From: Acetobacter garciniae
Lineage (GTDB): Bacteria > Pseudomonadota > Alphaproteobacteria > Acetobacterales > Acetobacteraceae
Assembly: GCF_017377735.1 (NCBI RefSeq)
Contig: NZ_JAFVMH010000005.1
Coordinates: 1 to 64,000 of the forward strand
Direction: 5' to 3'
DNA length: 64,000 bases
Part shown: piece after piece, positions 35,881-45,325 of the stretch
Numbering within the stretch: the stretch's first letter is position 1
Layout: every line of letters begins with the position of its first letter
Position numbers and translations under genes: made by a program
Notes under the pieces: generated by a model
What the model saw: only the letters and a program-made list of their open reading frames with translations
Databases searched by the model: none
Told to the model about the DNA's origin: nothing

Positions 35881-37266
35881 ATGGCCATGAACGATGTCGG
35901 CGTCATCGACACCTTTCTGAACACCTTCAGCACCACCATCGATACCGGTTTCGGTCTGGTGAAGGGGAGTATGATCTCGCTCGCGGGATCGCTGTCCGTG
36001 CTCGACATGGCGCTGGCGGGTCTGTTCTGGGCCTGGGCGGCGGACGAGGATGTCATCCAGCGTCTGGTGAAAAAGACGCTCTATATCGGGTTCTTTTCTT
36101 TCCTGATCAGCAATTTTTCCAGCCTGTCGAAGACCGTCTTTGACAGTTTCGCCGCCCTTGGCCTGAAAGCGGGCGGGGGCACGCTGTCGTTGGATCAGTT
36201 CCTGCGGCCCGGTCGGCTGGCCCAGACCGGGTTCGATGCGGCACAGCCTCTTCTGGACTCAGTCCATAAACTGCTTGGCCCTGTCGCTTTCTTTACCAAT
36301 TTCGCGCAGATTTTCGTGCTCTGCCTGTCCTGGCTGATCGTGCTGGCGGCATTCTTCATTCTCGCCGTGCAACTCTTTGTCGCCCTGATCGAATTCAAGC
36401 TGACCACACTGGCCGGGTTTGTGCTGATCCCGTTTGCCCTGTTTAACCGCACGGCTTTCCTTGCCGAAAAGGTCATGGGCAATGTCGTCTCCTCGGGCGT
36501 AAAAATCATGGTGCTGGCCGTGATCAGCGGCATTGCCGCCACTCTGTTTGGCCAGTTCACCACCTCCTATGGCGATGCGCAGCCTACGGTCGGGCAGGCC
36601 CTGTCTGTGGTTATCGCCTCACTGGCCATTGTGGGCCTTGCGATTTTCGGCGGCAGTCTGGCCAACGGGCTGATCGCTGGTGCTCCCCAGCTTGGCGCGG
36701 GAGCCGCTGTCGGCACGGGCATGGCCGTCGCCGGCATGGGGGCTGCTGCCGTGGCTGGCGTCGGTGCGGCTGTTTCTGGTGGTGGGGCAGCCCTGGCCGC
36801 CACGGCAGCGGCCGCGCGGGGAGGGGCGGCCGTAGCAGGCGCTGCATCAACAGCCTACACGCTCGGGTCGGCGACAGCGGTTGGCGGGAGTGCCGGTGCC
36901 CGGTTGGCTGCTGGCGTGGGCGGGATTGGCAGGGCTGCCGGTTCGGCGGCGGCAGGTGCCGTGAAGAACAAGGCCGCCAGTGCGGCCAGCGCCATGAAGG
37001 ACAGCTTCTCATCGGGCGGGAAGGCGACCTTTACCGCGACCGGTGGCCGGACAACCGGTTCGGGTGGTGGCGCTGCTGAGACGGGGGCATCGGCAGGCGG
37101 AACGGGTTCATCCTCGTCAGCATCATCCGCCAGTGAGCCCCCGCGCTGGGCAAGCCGCATGAAGCGCCGGCAGGCCGTGACCCATGCCGCCGAGGCTGCC
37201 CATGTCATCCGCTCCGCCGATGGCGGGGGCGGGTCTTCCTCAATCGATCTGTCGGAAAAGGAATGA
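35881..37266 (+). CDS. trbL: TrbL/VirB6 inner-membrane channel protein
   Basis: A 461-residue protein with several membrane helices between about 30 and 270 and the GVKIMVLAVISGIAATLFGQF stretch common to TrbL. The tail (about 270-440) is extremely Ala/Gly-rich and low-complexity, a known feature of the family. This creates long spurious open frames on the other strand. Confidence 0.93.
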   Translation: MAMNDVGVIDTFLNTFSTTIDTGFGLVKGSMISLAGSLSVLDMALAGLFWAWAADEDVIQRLVKKTLYIGFFSFLISNFSSLSKTVFDSFAALGLKAGGGTLSLDQFLRPGRLAQTGFDAAQPLLDSVHKLLGPVAFFTNFAQIFVLCLSWLIVLAAFFILAVQLFVALIEFKLTTLAGFVLIPFALFNRTAFLAEKVMGNVVSSGVKIMVLAVISGIAATLFGQFTTSYGDAQPTVGQALSVVIASLAIVGLAIFGGSLANGLIAGAPQLGAGAAVGTGMAVAGMGAAAVAGVGAAVSGGGAALAATAAAARGGAAVAGAASTAYTLGSATAVGGSAGARLAAGVGGIGRAAGSAAAGAVKNKAASAASAMKDSFSSGGKATFTATGGRTTGSGGGAAETGASAGGTGSSSSASSASEPPRWASRMKRRQAVTHAAEAAHVIRSADGGGGSSSIDLSEKE

Positions 37267-37955
37267 GGACGATGTTCCGTCGCTCCACGGTGCGCTACGG
37301 CACGACGCCGGAGCCGGTCACCCCCTATCAGAAAGCCGCCCAGATCTGGGATGAACGCATCGGTTCCGCCCGCGTGCAGGCCCGCAACTGGCGGCTGATG
37401 GCCTTTGGTTCGCTGTTCCTGTCCGCAGGCCTTGGGGCCGGGCTGGTCTGGCAGTCCGCACGCGGCACCATCACGCCGTGGGTCGTGCAGGTGGACCGGC
37501 TGGGCGAGGCGCAGGTCGTGGCGCCTGCGACAGCCAACTATGTGCCGACGGACCCGCAGATTGCCTGGTATCTGGCCCGGTTCATCGAGGACGTCCGCAG
37601 CCTATCCTCCGACCCCGTGGTGGTGCGGCAGGACTGGCTGCGCGCCTACGCTTTCACCACCACGTCCGGTGCCCAGGCGCTCAACGATTATGCCCGTCAG
37701 AACGATCCCTTTGCCCGCATCGGGCATGAGCAGGTCGAACTGGACGTGTCGTCCGTCATCCGGGCGTCGCCCGTGAGTTTCCGGATCGCCTGGGCCGAGC
37801 GGCATTACCGCGACGGGGCGTTCGTTGGCACCGAACGTTGGACCGCGATTGTCTCGGTCAGGCTCAGCCCGCCGCGTGATGCCGATCACCTGCGCAGAAA
37901 TCCCTTGGGTGTTTTTGTCTCCGCCATCAACTGGTCGAAGGAGCTTGGCCAATGA
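37263..37955 (+). CDS. trbF: TrbF/VirB8-like protein
   Basis: A 230-residue protein with one membrane helix (about 40-62) and a periplasmic VirB8-like domain (TPWVVQVDRLGEAQVV, RFIEDVRSLSSDPVVVRQDWLRAYAF). It starts inside the trbL stop (ATGA) and its own stop overlaps trbG. It nucleates assembly of the inner-membrane complex. Confidence 0.93.
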   Translation: MRTMFRRSTVRYGTTPEPVTPYQKAAQIWDERIGSARVQARNWRLMAFGSLFLSAGLGAGLVWQSARGTITPWVVQVDRLGEAQVVAPATANYVPTDPQIAWYLARFIEDVRSLSSDPVVVRQDWLRAYAFTTTSGAQALNDYARQNDPFARIGHEQVELDVSSVIRASPVSFRIAWAERHYRDGAFVGTERWTAIVSVRLSPPRDADHLRRNPLGVFVSAINWSKELGQ

Positions 37956-38953
37956 TCTGTCGCGCTCTTCGTGTCCTGCCGCTGCTTGTCCTGCCCCTGG
38001 CCGGATGCGCGCAGCATTACCATCCGCCGGTCATCCGCTACGATGACGCTGTTCAGGCCACGCGCCTGCCGGACCCACCGAAGCCGGTGCGGGTGGTGGA
38101 AGTCCCGAAACCGTTTCCCTTGCCGGGACAGCTCAAACCGTTGCCCTCACGACGTGCGGTCCATCCGGCCCCCGAAGTCGCCGATCCCACAGCGCGTGTG
38201 ACGCAGGCCAATCTGGCCGCGCGCATCCAGCCCAAGCGGGCTGGATTCATCAATGCGGTGCAGGTCTATCCCTATTCTCCGGGTGCCCTCTATCAGGTGT
38301 ACACCTCACCCGGCGAAATCACAGACATCATGCTTCAGCAGGGTGAGAAGCTGGTGGGCACCGGTCCCGTGGCGGCAGGTGACACCGTGCGCTGGATCAT
38401 CGGTGATACCGAGAGCGGGGCAGGGACGACAAAGAGGATTCATATCCTGGTCAAGCCGACGCGGCCGGACCTGGCCACCAACCTGATCGTCAACACCGAC
38501 CGGCGGACCTATCTGGCGGAACTGCGCTCCACACCGGCTACCTATATGGCGTCAGTATCGTGGGATTACCCCGAGGATGATCTCATTGCCCTGCATCGGC
38601 AGGACAGCGCCGCCGATGACGCTGCCCCGGTGGACGTGGGGCTGAATCTCGACGCCCTGAATTTCCGTTACGTCATCCAGCCGGTGAAAGGGGGCACGCC
38701 GCCCTGGCTGCCCGGCCGAGCCTTTGATGACGGCCAGAAGGTTTATATCGCTTTTCCGGCTGGCATAGGGCAGGGGGAACTACCGCCTCTGTTTGTGCTG
38801 GGGGCCGATGGCGGGCCGGAACTGGTCAATTATCGGGTGCGGCAGAACTGGATGATCGTCGATCGCCTGTTTACCGCTGCGGAACTGCGTCTGGGCGACA
38901 AACACTCCGAGCAGCGGGTGCGGATCGTACGCAGCGACGGACGGCGGTCATGA
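37952..38953 (+). CDS. trbG: TrbG/VirB9-like lipoprotein
   Basis: A 333-residue protein with a lipoprotein signal (LLVLPLAGCAQ, Cys19). The VirB9/CagX-type domain follows (VQVYPYSPGALYQVYTSPGEITDIMLQ, then WMIVDRLFTAAELRLG). It is part of the outer-membrane core with TrbI. Overlaps of 4 bp on both sides. Confidence 0.93.
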   Translation: MICRALRVLPLLVLPLAGCAQHYHPPVIRYDDAVQATRLPDPPKPVRVVEVPKPFPLPGQLKPLPSRRAVHPAPEVADPTARVTQANLAARIQPKRAGFINAVQVYPYSPGALYQVYTSPGEITDIMLQQGEKLVGTGPVAAGDTVRWIIGDTESGAGTTKRIHILVKPTRPDLATNLIVNTDRRTYLAELRSTPATYMASVSWDYPEDDLIALHRQDSAADDAAPVDVGLNLDALNFRYVIQPVKGGTPPWLPGRAFDDGQKVYIAFPAGIGQGELPPLFVLGADGGPELVNYRVRQNWMIVDRLFTAAELRLGDKHSEQRVRIVRSDGRRS

Positions 38954-40158
38954 CGGACAGGCAGGAAGAACACCGGGACGAAAGAGCGGAGGGCGGCACC
39001 GAAAATGCCTCCCCTGCGGCCCCGCCATTGCTTCCCGATCTGCGTCTGCGGGCGGAACGACCGCGTGTCGTGCGTTTGTCGCGCTATGTTGTCTGGGGTC
39101 TGGCGGGCACGGGTATGATCGGGATTGGTCTGGCGCTGGGCTACGCGCTGCAGAATTCCGCCCGGCAGGGACCAGCGTCCGCCGTGCAGGATTCTGATGC
39201 GCGACCTTCGGCCGATGGGCTTGATGCCCTACCAAAGGATTATACCGGCGTGCCCAGGCTGGGGTCGCCTTTGCCCGGTGATCTGGGCAAACCGATCCTG
39301 AAGGCACAGCAGGAAGGCAGGGCCGGACCGGTTTCGGGCATGGGTGACCGGCGGGCCGAACAGGAAGTCGAGGCAGCCATCGCCAGCAAGTTGTTCGTGC
39401 AGACGCAGGATGCCGGGCGGCAGGACAGGGCGTCTGCCCCTGCGTTGCCCTCAACCGGGAATAACGCTCCGTCTGCTACAGCGGGCACAAATGACCGGCA
39501 GGCCGCGAACCGCGCCTTTCTGGCGGGCCAGCCCGATCGTGTGACAGTCAGCCCGGATCGCCTGACGCAGCCTGTTTCCCCATACGTTATTCAGGCGGGG
39601 ACGGTCATCGTGGGTGCGCTCAACTCGAAAGTCAGTTCGGACCTGCCGGGACAACTGATCGGGCATGTGACGCAAAACGTCTATGACAGTCCGACCGGAC
39701 GCTACCTGCTTGTGCCGCAGGGCAGCACCCTTTTCGGCACCTATAATAGCAGCGTCTCTTTCGGGCAGCAGCGCACGCAAGTGATCTGGACCCGCCTCAT
39801 CCGTCCCGATGGCGAGAGCATCGTGCTCGACAGGATCCCGGGTGCCGATGCAATCGGTCAGACCGGGCTCAAGGATATGGTGGACCAGCACTGGGGCCAG
39901 CTTTTCAGGGCTGCACTGGTGACGACCATGCTGAGCGTCGGGTCTGAAGCCGGGACATCATGGGGTGAGAACAACCTGCTTCAGGCGATCCGCAGCGGCG
40001 CCAGCAACGGGTTTTCCATGGTGGGAAACCGCCTGATCGACCGCAGTATGGATATCCAGCCCACGCTGACCGACCGGCCGGGCCTGCCGTTCACCCTAAT
40101 CGTCAATCGCGATCTGGTTTTGAAACCCTGGCATCCGCATGAAGGAGCAGCACCATGA
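38950..40158 (+). CDS. trbI: TrbI/VirB10-like protein
   Basis: A 402-residue protein with a cytoplasmic N-terminus, one membrane helix (about 50-70), a proline/charged spacer and a C-terminal VirB10 domain (SPYVIQAGTVIVGALNSKVSSDLPGQL, YLLVPQGSTLFGTY, GMVDQHWGQLF-like segment). It spans the envelope and gates the channel. Overlaps trbG and the DUF2274 gene by 4 bp. Confidence 0.94.
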   Translation: MTDRQEEHRDERAEGGTENASPAAPPLLPDLRLRAERPRVVRLSRYVVWGLAGTGMIGIGLALGYALQNSARQGPASAVQDSDARPSADGLDALPKDYTGVPRLGSPLPGDLGKPILKAQQEGRAGPVSGMGDRRAEQEVEAAIASKLFVQTQDAGRQDRASAPALPSTGNNAPSATAGTNDRQAANRAFLAGQPDRVTVSPDRLTQPVSPYVIQAGTVIVGALNSKVSSDLPGQLIGHVTQNVYDSPTGRYLLVPQGSTLFGTYNSSVSFGQQRTQVIWTRLIRPDGESIVLDRIPGADAIGQTGLKDMVDQHWGQLFRAALVTTMLSVGSEAGTSWGENNLLQAIRSGASNGFSMVGNRLIDRSMDIQPTLTDRPGLPFTLIVNRDLVLKPWHPHEGAAP

Positions 40159-40427
40159 CAAAACTCCGTATCAGCACCATTTCTGACAGTCGGCCGGTCA
40201 AACTGACGATCGAACTGCCAGCCGAGATACATCGTGACCTACTGCTGTATGCTGAACTGGTTTCGGAAAAAGCAGGGGAGGCGGCAGATGCCATCCCCGA
40301 TGCGGCCCGGCTGGTGCCGCTCATGGTCGGGCGTTTCATGGAGACTGATCGGGCCTTCCAGAAACAGCGGCGGGGCAGAAAGCCAGCATCTGCAGCAGGA
40401 ACGACAGGCGTTTCCAGCGAAGGGTAA
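40155..40427 (+). CDS. DUF2274 domain protein
   Basis: A 90-residue protein: KLTIELPAEIHRDLLLYAELVSEKAGEAADAIPDAARLVPLMVGRFMETDRAF is the DUF2274 core. It has an RHH-like opening strand and helix, so it may bind DNA, but this is not shown. It always ends the trb operon in this element class and overlaps trbI by 4 bp. Confidence 0.88.
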   Translation: MTKLRISTISDSRPVKLTIELPAEIHRDLLLYAELVSEKAGEAADAIPDAARLVPLMVGRFMETDRAFQKQRRGRKPASAAGTTGVSSEG

Positions 40428-40453
40428 AGCAGGTTTGGCGAGCACAAGCAGCG

Positions 40454-40753
40454 TCAGTCTGTTTCCATAAACCGCTCCCAGCGCCGTAGTCGAGGCAGCA
40501 CGCGGACGATCAGAACCCCTTCGTCGTCAATGAGATAGAGGATATGGTGAGCCCGATGACGATGCAGTCTTATCGGTGGGTCGAACTCGCGACGTTCCGG
40601 CGCAAGCTGCGGATGTGAGGCAATAAGGTCGAACGCGTCCGCCAGTCCTGTATGGTAGATTTCGGCCCGCCGTGGCCCGAAATCCCTCACGCCCTGCGTA
40701 TAGATGTTGACGATGTCGTCTTCGGCGAGCCGCGTCTTTCTACAGGTCGGCAT
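40454..40753 (-). CDS. parE: ParE/RelE-type toxin
   Basis: A 99-residue protein, MPTCRKTRLAEDDIVNIYTQGVRDFG then ERREFDPPIRLHRHRAHHILYLID and a RVLPRLRRWERF end. This is the ParE plasmid-stabilisation fold. ParE toxins poison DNA gyrase. It is read leftwards, convergent with the DUF2274 gene, and overlaps parD by 14 bp. It stabilises the element by post-segregational killing. The start is the methionine matching family starts; a longer in-frame ATG at 40780 lies inside parD. Confidence 0.9.
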   Translation of the reverse strand: MPTCRKTRLAEDDIVNIYTQGVRDFGPRRAEIYHTGLADAFDLIASHPQLAPERREFDPPIRLHRHRAHHILYLIDDEGVLIVRVLPRLRRWERFMETD

Positions 40754-40994
40754 CCGTCGTCCCGGCAGCCGCGCGAGCATCCTGCAGCAATTGCTTCATG
40801 CTCCTGGTCCCAACGCCACTACGCAGACCGGCCGTGATGTGGGCCTGAACCTCATCATGCGCGGCACGGGCTTCCTGATCACGCCGGATCAGATCGCGGA
40901 CGTAGTCGCTCGCATTGCTGTAGCGTCCTGTCCTGGCCTGAGCCTCTACCCATTCCTTCATGGGGTCGGGCAGGGATACGTTCATTGTTGCCAT
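40740..40994 (-). CDS. parD: ParD-type antitoxin
   Basis: An 84-residue protein: MATMNVSLPDPMKEWVEAQARTGRYSNASDYVRDLIRRDQ is a ribbon-helix-helix domain and the C-terminal part is the toxin-binding tail. It binds its own promoter and neutralises ParE. The antitoxin-first order and overlap match parDE operons. Confidence 0.92.
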   Translation of the reverse strand: MATMNVSLPDPMKEWVEAQARTGRYSNASDYVRDLIRRDQEARAAHDEVQAHITAGLRSGVGTRSMKQLLQDARAAAGTTDADL

Positions 40995-41376
40995 CGGCGC
41001 CTCCGACCTTAAGGATGACAAATTTTGCCAATCCTTGTCAACGAATTTGGGGTCTTGCGCGGGGGCTTCCAAGTCTGAATAGCAGGTAGTATTGAAGCAA
41101 GACCATATGTGCGGGAAGACAATTGGACTTTTGTTTATGGAATATTGTGCAAGAGTATATTGGGCAAAATACACGAATATCGTAATGTATAAATTCAATC
41201 CAAATAACAAAATTTTAAGAAAAATTTACATATCATATATATAAGAAAATATAATGTGATATAGGTTCTGTGTGTGGTAATGTGCAAGTAATTATTTAAA
41301 TTATATCGATGATTCGTGATTGTCCGGGAGGGATATATTCCGAATGTGATGAACTCGATAGAATCGGAGGACGTGG
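40995..41376. other. AT-rich gap between parDE and the Gabija-like genes
   Basis: This 382-bp stretch is strongly AT-rich from about 41130 to 41320 and has no gene. It must hold divergent promoters for parD (left) and gajA (right). GGGAGGGATAT (41325-41335) and CGGAGGACG near 41366 lie upstream of the gajA start; the latter is its likely ribosome-binding site. Confidence 0.5.
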
Positions 41377-43449
41377 GTGCGTATTAAAAAGGTGCGGGTT
41401 CAAGGATTCCGCTTACTACGTGACGTGGAGCTTATGCTCGAAGACACTACAACGGTGGTGGTAGGTCGTAATAATAGCGGGAAGACATCTCTCACGGACG
41501 TTTTTAGGTGCTTTGCGTCTGGCGGATCATCTTTCAAACTGCAAGATTTTTCTGCTGCAGATCGGAGCAAATTTGCGATTGCAAGAGAGGCAAGGTTAGC
41601 AAAAGAAGCACCACAGGACGTGCTTGGAAAGTTACCGACGATCGCTGTTACAATTACTTTGACTTACGACAAAGCGGCTCCTGATATCGGACCAATGTCA
41701 TCCTTTGTGATTGATCTCGATGCCAACTCGGATACAGCGATAGCGCATGTTATCTACGCGCCGCGATTGTCGGCCCTATCAAGCCTCTTGGATTTCAATG
41801 CAGAGGCCGAAGCTGCGGATCCAATGATTGAGTTCAATCGCCATATCAAAGATACAATCGGCTCCGCATATGATGTCGAAGTATGGGCAATCGATCCGAC
41901 TGATTCGAGCAATCGGCGTCGCCTCGACATGAATCATCTTAATACATTGATCAAGTGCAATTTAGTGCGAGCGCAAAGAACACTTGATCATTCCGGCTAT
42001 GGTGATGCCGACGTTATCGGCAGACTTTTGGGTGGTCTTTACAAGACGGCCCAAGCTCCTACAGCCGCAGCCGCTGACCAGCAACTTGCTGCAGAGTTGA
42101 AGTCTTCGGTTTCGGAGATTGAACGCACTGTCCAAAAAGATTTTGATTCTGTTTTAGCAGCCCTGCTGCCTGCGATGGATGTTCTCGGTTTTCCAGGACC
42201 TAATGATTCGACGTTACGACCCGAGACGGTCTTGAATGTCGAGGCCTTGCTTAATGATCATACTAAGGTCGTCTATGCTAGTAACGACGGCGTTCATTTG
42301 CCCGAGGGCTATAATGGTCTCGGTACGCGCAATCTCATTTATATGTTGCTTCAGTTACAGAGCTTTCATAAAGAATACAGGGCTCGAGAAACGCGGCCTA
42401 ATACACATCTGATTTTCATCGAAGAACCTGAGGCTCACCTTCACCCGCAAATGCAGGAGGTGTTTATCGCCCAACTACATAAGGCCGTTGCCAAGTTATC
42501 CGACGGATATCCTGACGAGCCGGCGTGGAAAGTCCAGTTTGTCATTACTACCCACTCTCCGCATGTTGCCAACGCAGCCACGTTCGAAGCTGTCCGTTAT
42601 TTCCTCAATGCCGAACCAGTCTCCGCTGGTGCACGTCAGACGAAGGTTAAGGACTTCAAAAAAGGCATGGCGACCATTCCTGCCTCAGACAAAGACTTTT
42701 TGCATCAATATATGACGCTTACGAAATGTGACCTCTACTTCGCCGATAAGGCGATTATGGTGGAAGGAACTACGGAGCGTATTCTTGTGCCGAGGTTATG
42801 TGCTCTGGTGGACAAGAATATTCCTGCTGAGCACAAATTAGCGCGACAATACGTGACGACAATGGAAGTGGGGGGAGCATACGCTCATTTGTTCTATCCC
42901 CTAATCGATTTTCTGGAAATCAAGACGCTCGTTATAACCGACATCGACGCTGTTAAAGCGGTCTCGGCGAAGACAAAAGCCGGAAAAGACACGACTAAGT
43001 ATCCAAAATGTCCTGTGGCGGAAGGTGAGCGCACCAGCAATTCGGCGATCAGGCGTTGGTTCGACGCTAGCTCTACCCCCTCCCACATCAAGCCATTAGA
43101 TCTTCTTTCTAAAACGGATGAGGAAAAAACCTTAAAAGTAAGGCGAATAGCGTATCAAGTTCCAGAGGTAAAAGGGACGGAAACTTGTGCCCGTAGCTTT
43201 GAAGACGCTCTGGTTCTTGCCAATCCTGAGCATTTCGGGCTTGAAGAAGGGGAGAATATGGCCGCCGATGCATGGGAAATGGCCAAAGATATGGGGAAAG
43301 CCGATACCGCACTGCAATTCGCTATCAGGGAAGATGTTTGGGTAGTGCCGCGCTATATCCGTGAAGGATTGGCTTGGCTAGCTGAGCCTTTAACATCAAC
43401 CTTATCACCGACGGACGCCGGTGGCGAAACTTCGGAAACTTCCTCGTGA
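41377..43449 (+). CDS. gajA: Gabija-like GajA: OLD-family ATPase-nuclease
   Basis: A 690-residue protein. The N-terminal ABC-type ATPase has Walker A GRNNSGKTS (30-38), a signature-like YNGLGTRNL near 310, Walker B with D-loop FIEEPEAHLHPQ near 347-358, and the H-switch ITTHSPHVA near 389. A C-terminal Toprim domain has MVEGTTERILVPRL near 461-474 and LVITDIDAV near 519-527. This is the OLD nuclease layout. The helicase gene starting inside its stop codon makes it a class 2 OLD, i.e. Gabija. It is longer than the founding GajA (about 580 residues). GTG start with a GGAGGACG site. Composition is more AT-rich than the trb genes, showing separate acquisition. Confidence 0.88.
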   Translation: MRIKKVRVQGFRLLRDVELMLEDTTTVVVGRNNSGKTSLTDVFRCFASGGSSFKLQDFSAADRSKFAIAREARLAKEAPQDVLGKLPTIAVTITLTYDKAAPDIGPMSSFVIDLDANSDTAIAHVIYAPRLSALSSLLDFNAEAEAADPMIEFNRHIKDTIGSAYDVEVWAIDPTDSSNRRRLDMNHLNTLIKCNLVRAQRTLDHSGYGDADVIGRLLGGLYKTAQAPTAAAADQQLAAELKSSVSEIERTVQKDFDSVLAALLPAMDVLGFPGPNDSTLRPETVLNVEALLNDHTKVVYASNDGVHLPEGYNGLGTRNLIYMLLQLQSFHKEYRARETRPNTHLIFIEEPEAHLHPQMQEVFIAQLHKAVAKLSDGYPDEPAWKVQFVITTHSPHVANAATFEAVRYFLNAEPVSAGARQTKVKDFKKGMATIPASDKDFLHQYMTLTKCDLYFADKAIMVEGTTERILVPRLCALVDKNIPAEHKLARQYVTTMEVGGAYAHLFYPLIDFLEIKTLVITDIDAVKAVSAKTKAGKDTTKYPKCPVAEGERTSNSAIRRWFDASSTPSHIKPLDLLSKTDEEKTLKVRRIAYQVPEVKGTETCARSFEDALVLANPEHFGLEEGENMAADAWEMAKDMGKADTALQFAIREDVWVVPRYIREGLAWLAEPLTSTLSPTDAGGETSETSS

Positions 43450-45185
43450 CTGAAGCATCAGAAAATCCAGCCATTGTCGCAGCCGAAGCTGCACAAACTA
43501 AGGTTGACGCCTGCCTTGATGCAGGAAAAAGCTTCCGGCTTGAAGCTGGAGCAGGTGCAGGCAAGACTTATTCACTTGTAGCCGCTCTCAAAAGGATAAT
43601 TGCCGAGCGGGGACGCTCATTGGTTCATACTGATCAGCGTGTTGCTTGTATCACCTTTACTGAAGTGGCGCGTGACGAGATTGCTATGGAAATTGAGGAC
43701 CATCCAGCCATCCTGGTGGAAACGATTCATTCTTTCTCGTGGGGTTTTATGGCTCCATTCCAGTCAGCGCTCAGATTTGCGCTTCCAGAACTGTCACGGC
43801 GAAGAGAAGCGATTATTGAGGTGGGAGGTGTCGGTGAGAGACCTGTGGTCTACGACCGCGGATTCTTCCGTATAGATGAAGACAAAATATCGCTCGCGCA
43901 TGATGATATCCCAGCGCTTATGGCCAGATTATTGTCACATGAGAAGTTCAAGCGCCTACTTACCCAACGCTTTCCTATAATGTTCATAGATGAATATCAG
44001 GATACGGATCGCGACTTTATGGCTGCCATTGAGGAATACGTCTTCAATGGCGATGGTGGCCCGCTAGTCGGCCTGTTTGGCGATCACTGGCAAACGATCT
44101 ATCGAAGTGAATACGAACTTCCCGATTACTCTGTTGAGGTCATTGATAAGGGTTCGAATTTTCGTTCGGTGCAACCTATTGTCAACGTGCTGAACCGGCT
44201 ACGGCCCGAATTACCCCAGGTAGTTAGCAATCCTGCTCTGCCCGGCGAGGCCCGCTTTTACCATACCAATGCTTACGTTGGAGAAAGAACAAACTCGTCC
44301 CATTCTAAAAAAGACTTGCCGCCAGAAATGGCGAAAGCCGTCCGGATTAACTTGATGGAGCGTCTTAAGACAGAAGGTTGGGTTCCGGACAAAACTAAAG
44401 TTTTGATGTTGACGCATAGTGTTCTTGCCGCTGAGCAGGGGTACCCTCGTATCGCAGAGATATTCAGAGGACGGACCGAACAATTCGTCAAAAAAGAGGA
44501 TCCCGTCGTCAAATTATTGATAGAGGTTGTGGAGCCGATGTGTGCGGCTTATTCGGGTGGCAACTACGGCGAGATGTTCCATATTTACGGTGCCGGTCCA
44601 GCAATTCGATGTCACGCAGATAAAATCGCTTGGCGCGCCGATATGGACCAACTACTTGAATTGAGAGCTAGTGGTACTATTGGTCAAGTGCTGGATCATC
44701 TCGGGCAAACGGGCCGCCCGACTCTTACATCGCAAATCATCAAAAGACAGAGTGAGTTCGAAGCGCTTCGGGGTCAACCTATTCCCGACGATATGGGATC
44801 GTTGCAACGATACGCTACTTTGCGGGAAGTGCCTTATGCAGAGATTGTTGAAGTCACTAAATTCGTTGAAGGCTTCACTCCGTTCGCTACTCAGCATAGC
44901 GTCAAGGGCGCCGAGTTCGAGAATGTGCTCGTCATTCTTGGAGGCGGATGGAACCACTATAATTGGCCAAAATTATTTGAATTACTAAAAACAAAAAAAG
45001 TCACGGCAGCAAATTCGAAGGGCTACTACCGCTCACGGAATTTGTTTTATGTGTCGGTATCTCGGCCGATGAAGCGTCTTGCTGTGCTTGCTACTCAGAC
45101 CTTATCGGAAGCCGCTTTGGAGGCTGTAACGCATCTCTTTGGCCTTGATGGAGTAGAGGAACTTTCGCGTGAGCAATTAGGATAA
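43446..45185 (+). CDS. gajB: Gabija-like GajB: UvrD/PcrA-type helicase
   Basis: A 579-residue protein with superfamily 1 helicase motifs in order: Walker A GAGAGKT (35-41), Ia ITFTEVARDEIA, II FIDEYQDTD near 178-186, III GLFGDHWQTIY, IV KGSNFRSVQPIVN, V HSVKGAEFENVLVI near 485, VI YVSVSRPMKRLAVL near 533. The GTG start overlaps the gajA stop, so the two are translated together. GajB is thought to sense nucleotide depletion or DNA ends and activate GajA cutting of phage DNA. Somewhat longer than the founding GajB (about 494 residues). Confidence 0.88.
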   Translation: MTEASENPAIVAAEAAQTKVDACLDAGKSFRLEAGAGAGKTYSLVAALKRIIAERGRSLVHTDQRVACITFTEVARDEIAMEIEDHPAILVETIHSFSWGFMAPFQSALRFALPELSRRREAIIEVGGVGERPVVYDRGFFRIDEDKISLAHDDIPALMARLLSHEKFKRLLTQRFPIMFIDEYQDTDRDFMAAIEEYVFNGDGGPLVGLFGDHWQTIYRSEYELPDYSVEVIDKGSNFRSVQPIVNVLNRLRPELPQVVSNPALPGEARFYHTNAYVGERTNSSHSKKDLPPEMAKAVRINLMERLKTEGWVPDKTKVLMLTHSVLAAEQGYPRIAEIFRGRTEQFVKKEDPVVKLLIEVVEPMCAAYSGGNYGEMFHIYGAGPAIRCHADKIAWRADMDQLLELRASGTIGQVLDHLGQTGRPTLTSQIIKRQSEFEALRGQPIPDDMGSLQRYATLREVPYAEIVEVTKFVEGFTPFATQHSVKGAEFENVLVILGGGWNHYNWPKLFELLKTKKVTAANSKGYYRSRNLFYVSVSRPMKRLAVLATQTLSEAALEAVTHLFGLDGVEELSREQLG

Positions 45186-45325
45186 CGCCTTATCTTGCAT
45201 AGAAAACGAACACTGTCAGTTAGACTTCGCTGTCGGTAGTTCCAAATCGGACCTCTTGCGTTACGGTATAATCTTGTGGTTTGCGGCGATTAGGCGCCAT
45301 ATTCTCCGCAAGGAGTGCAGGGAAT

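Noticed and set aside
36567..37208. Open frames opposite the trbL tail
   Set aside because: They arise from the Ala/Gly-rich low-complexity coding sequence of TrbL and show only Pro/Arg/Ala runs.
41377..45185. Interpretation as a RecBCD/AddAB-type repair pair
   Set aside because: The first protein has an OLD-type ATPase plus Toprim layout and the second a compact UvrD-like helicase without a nuclease domain, which matches Gabija rather than AddAB.
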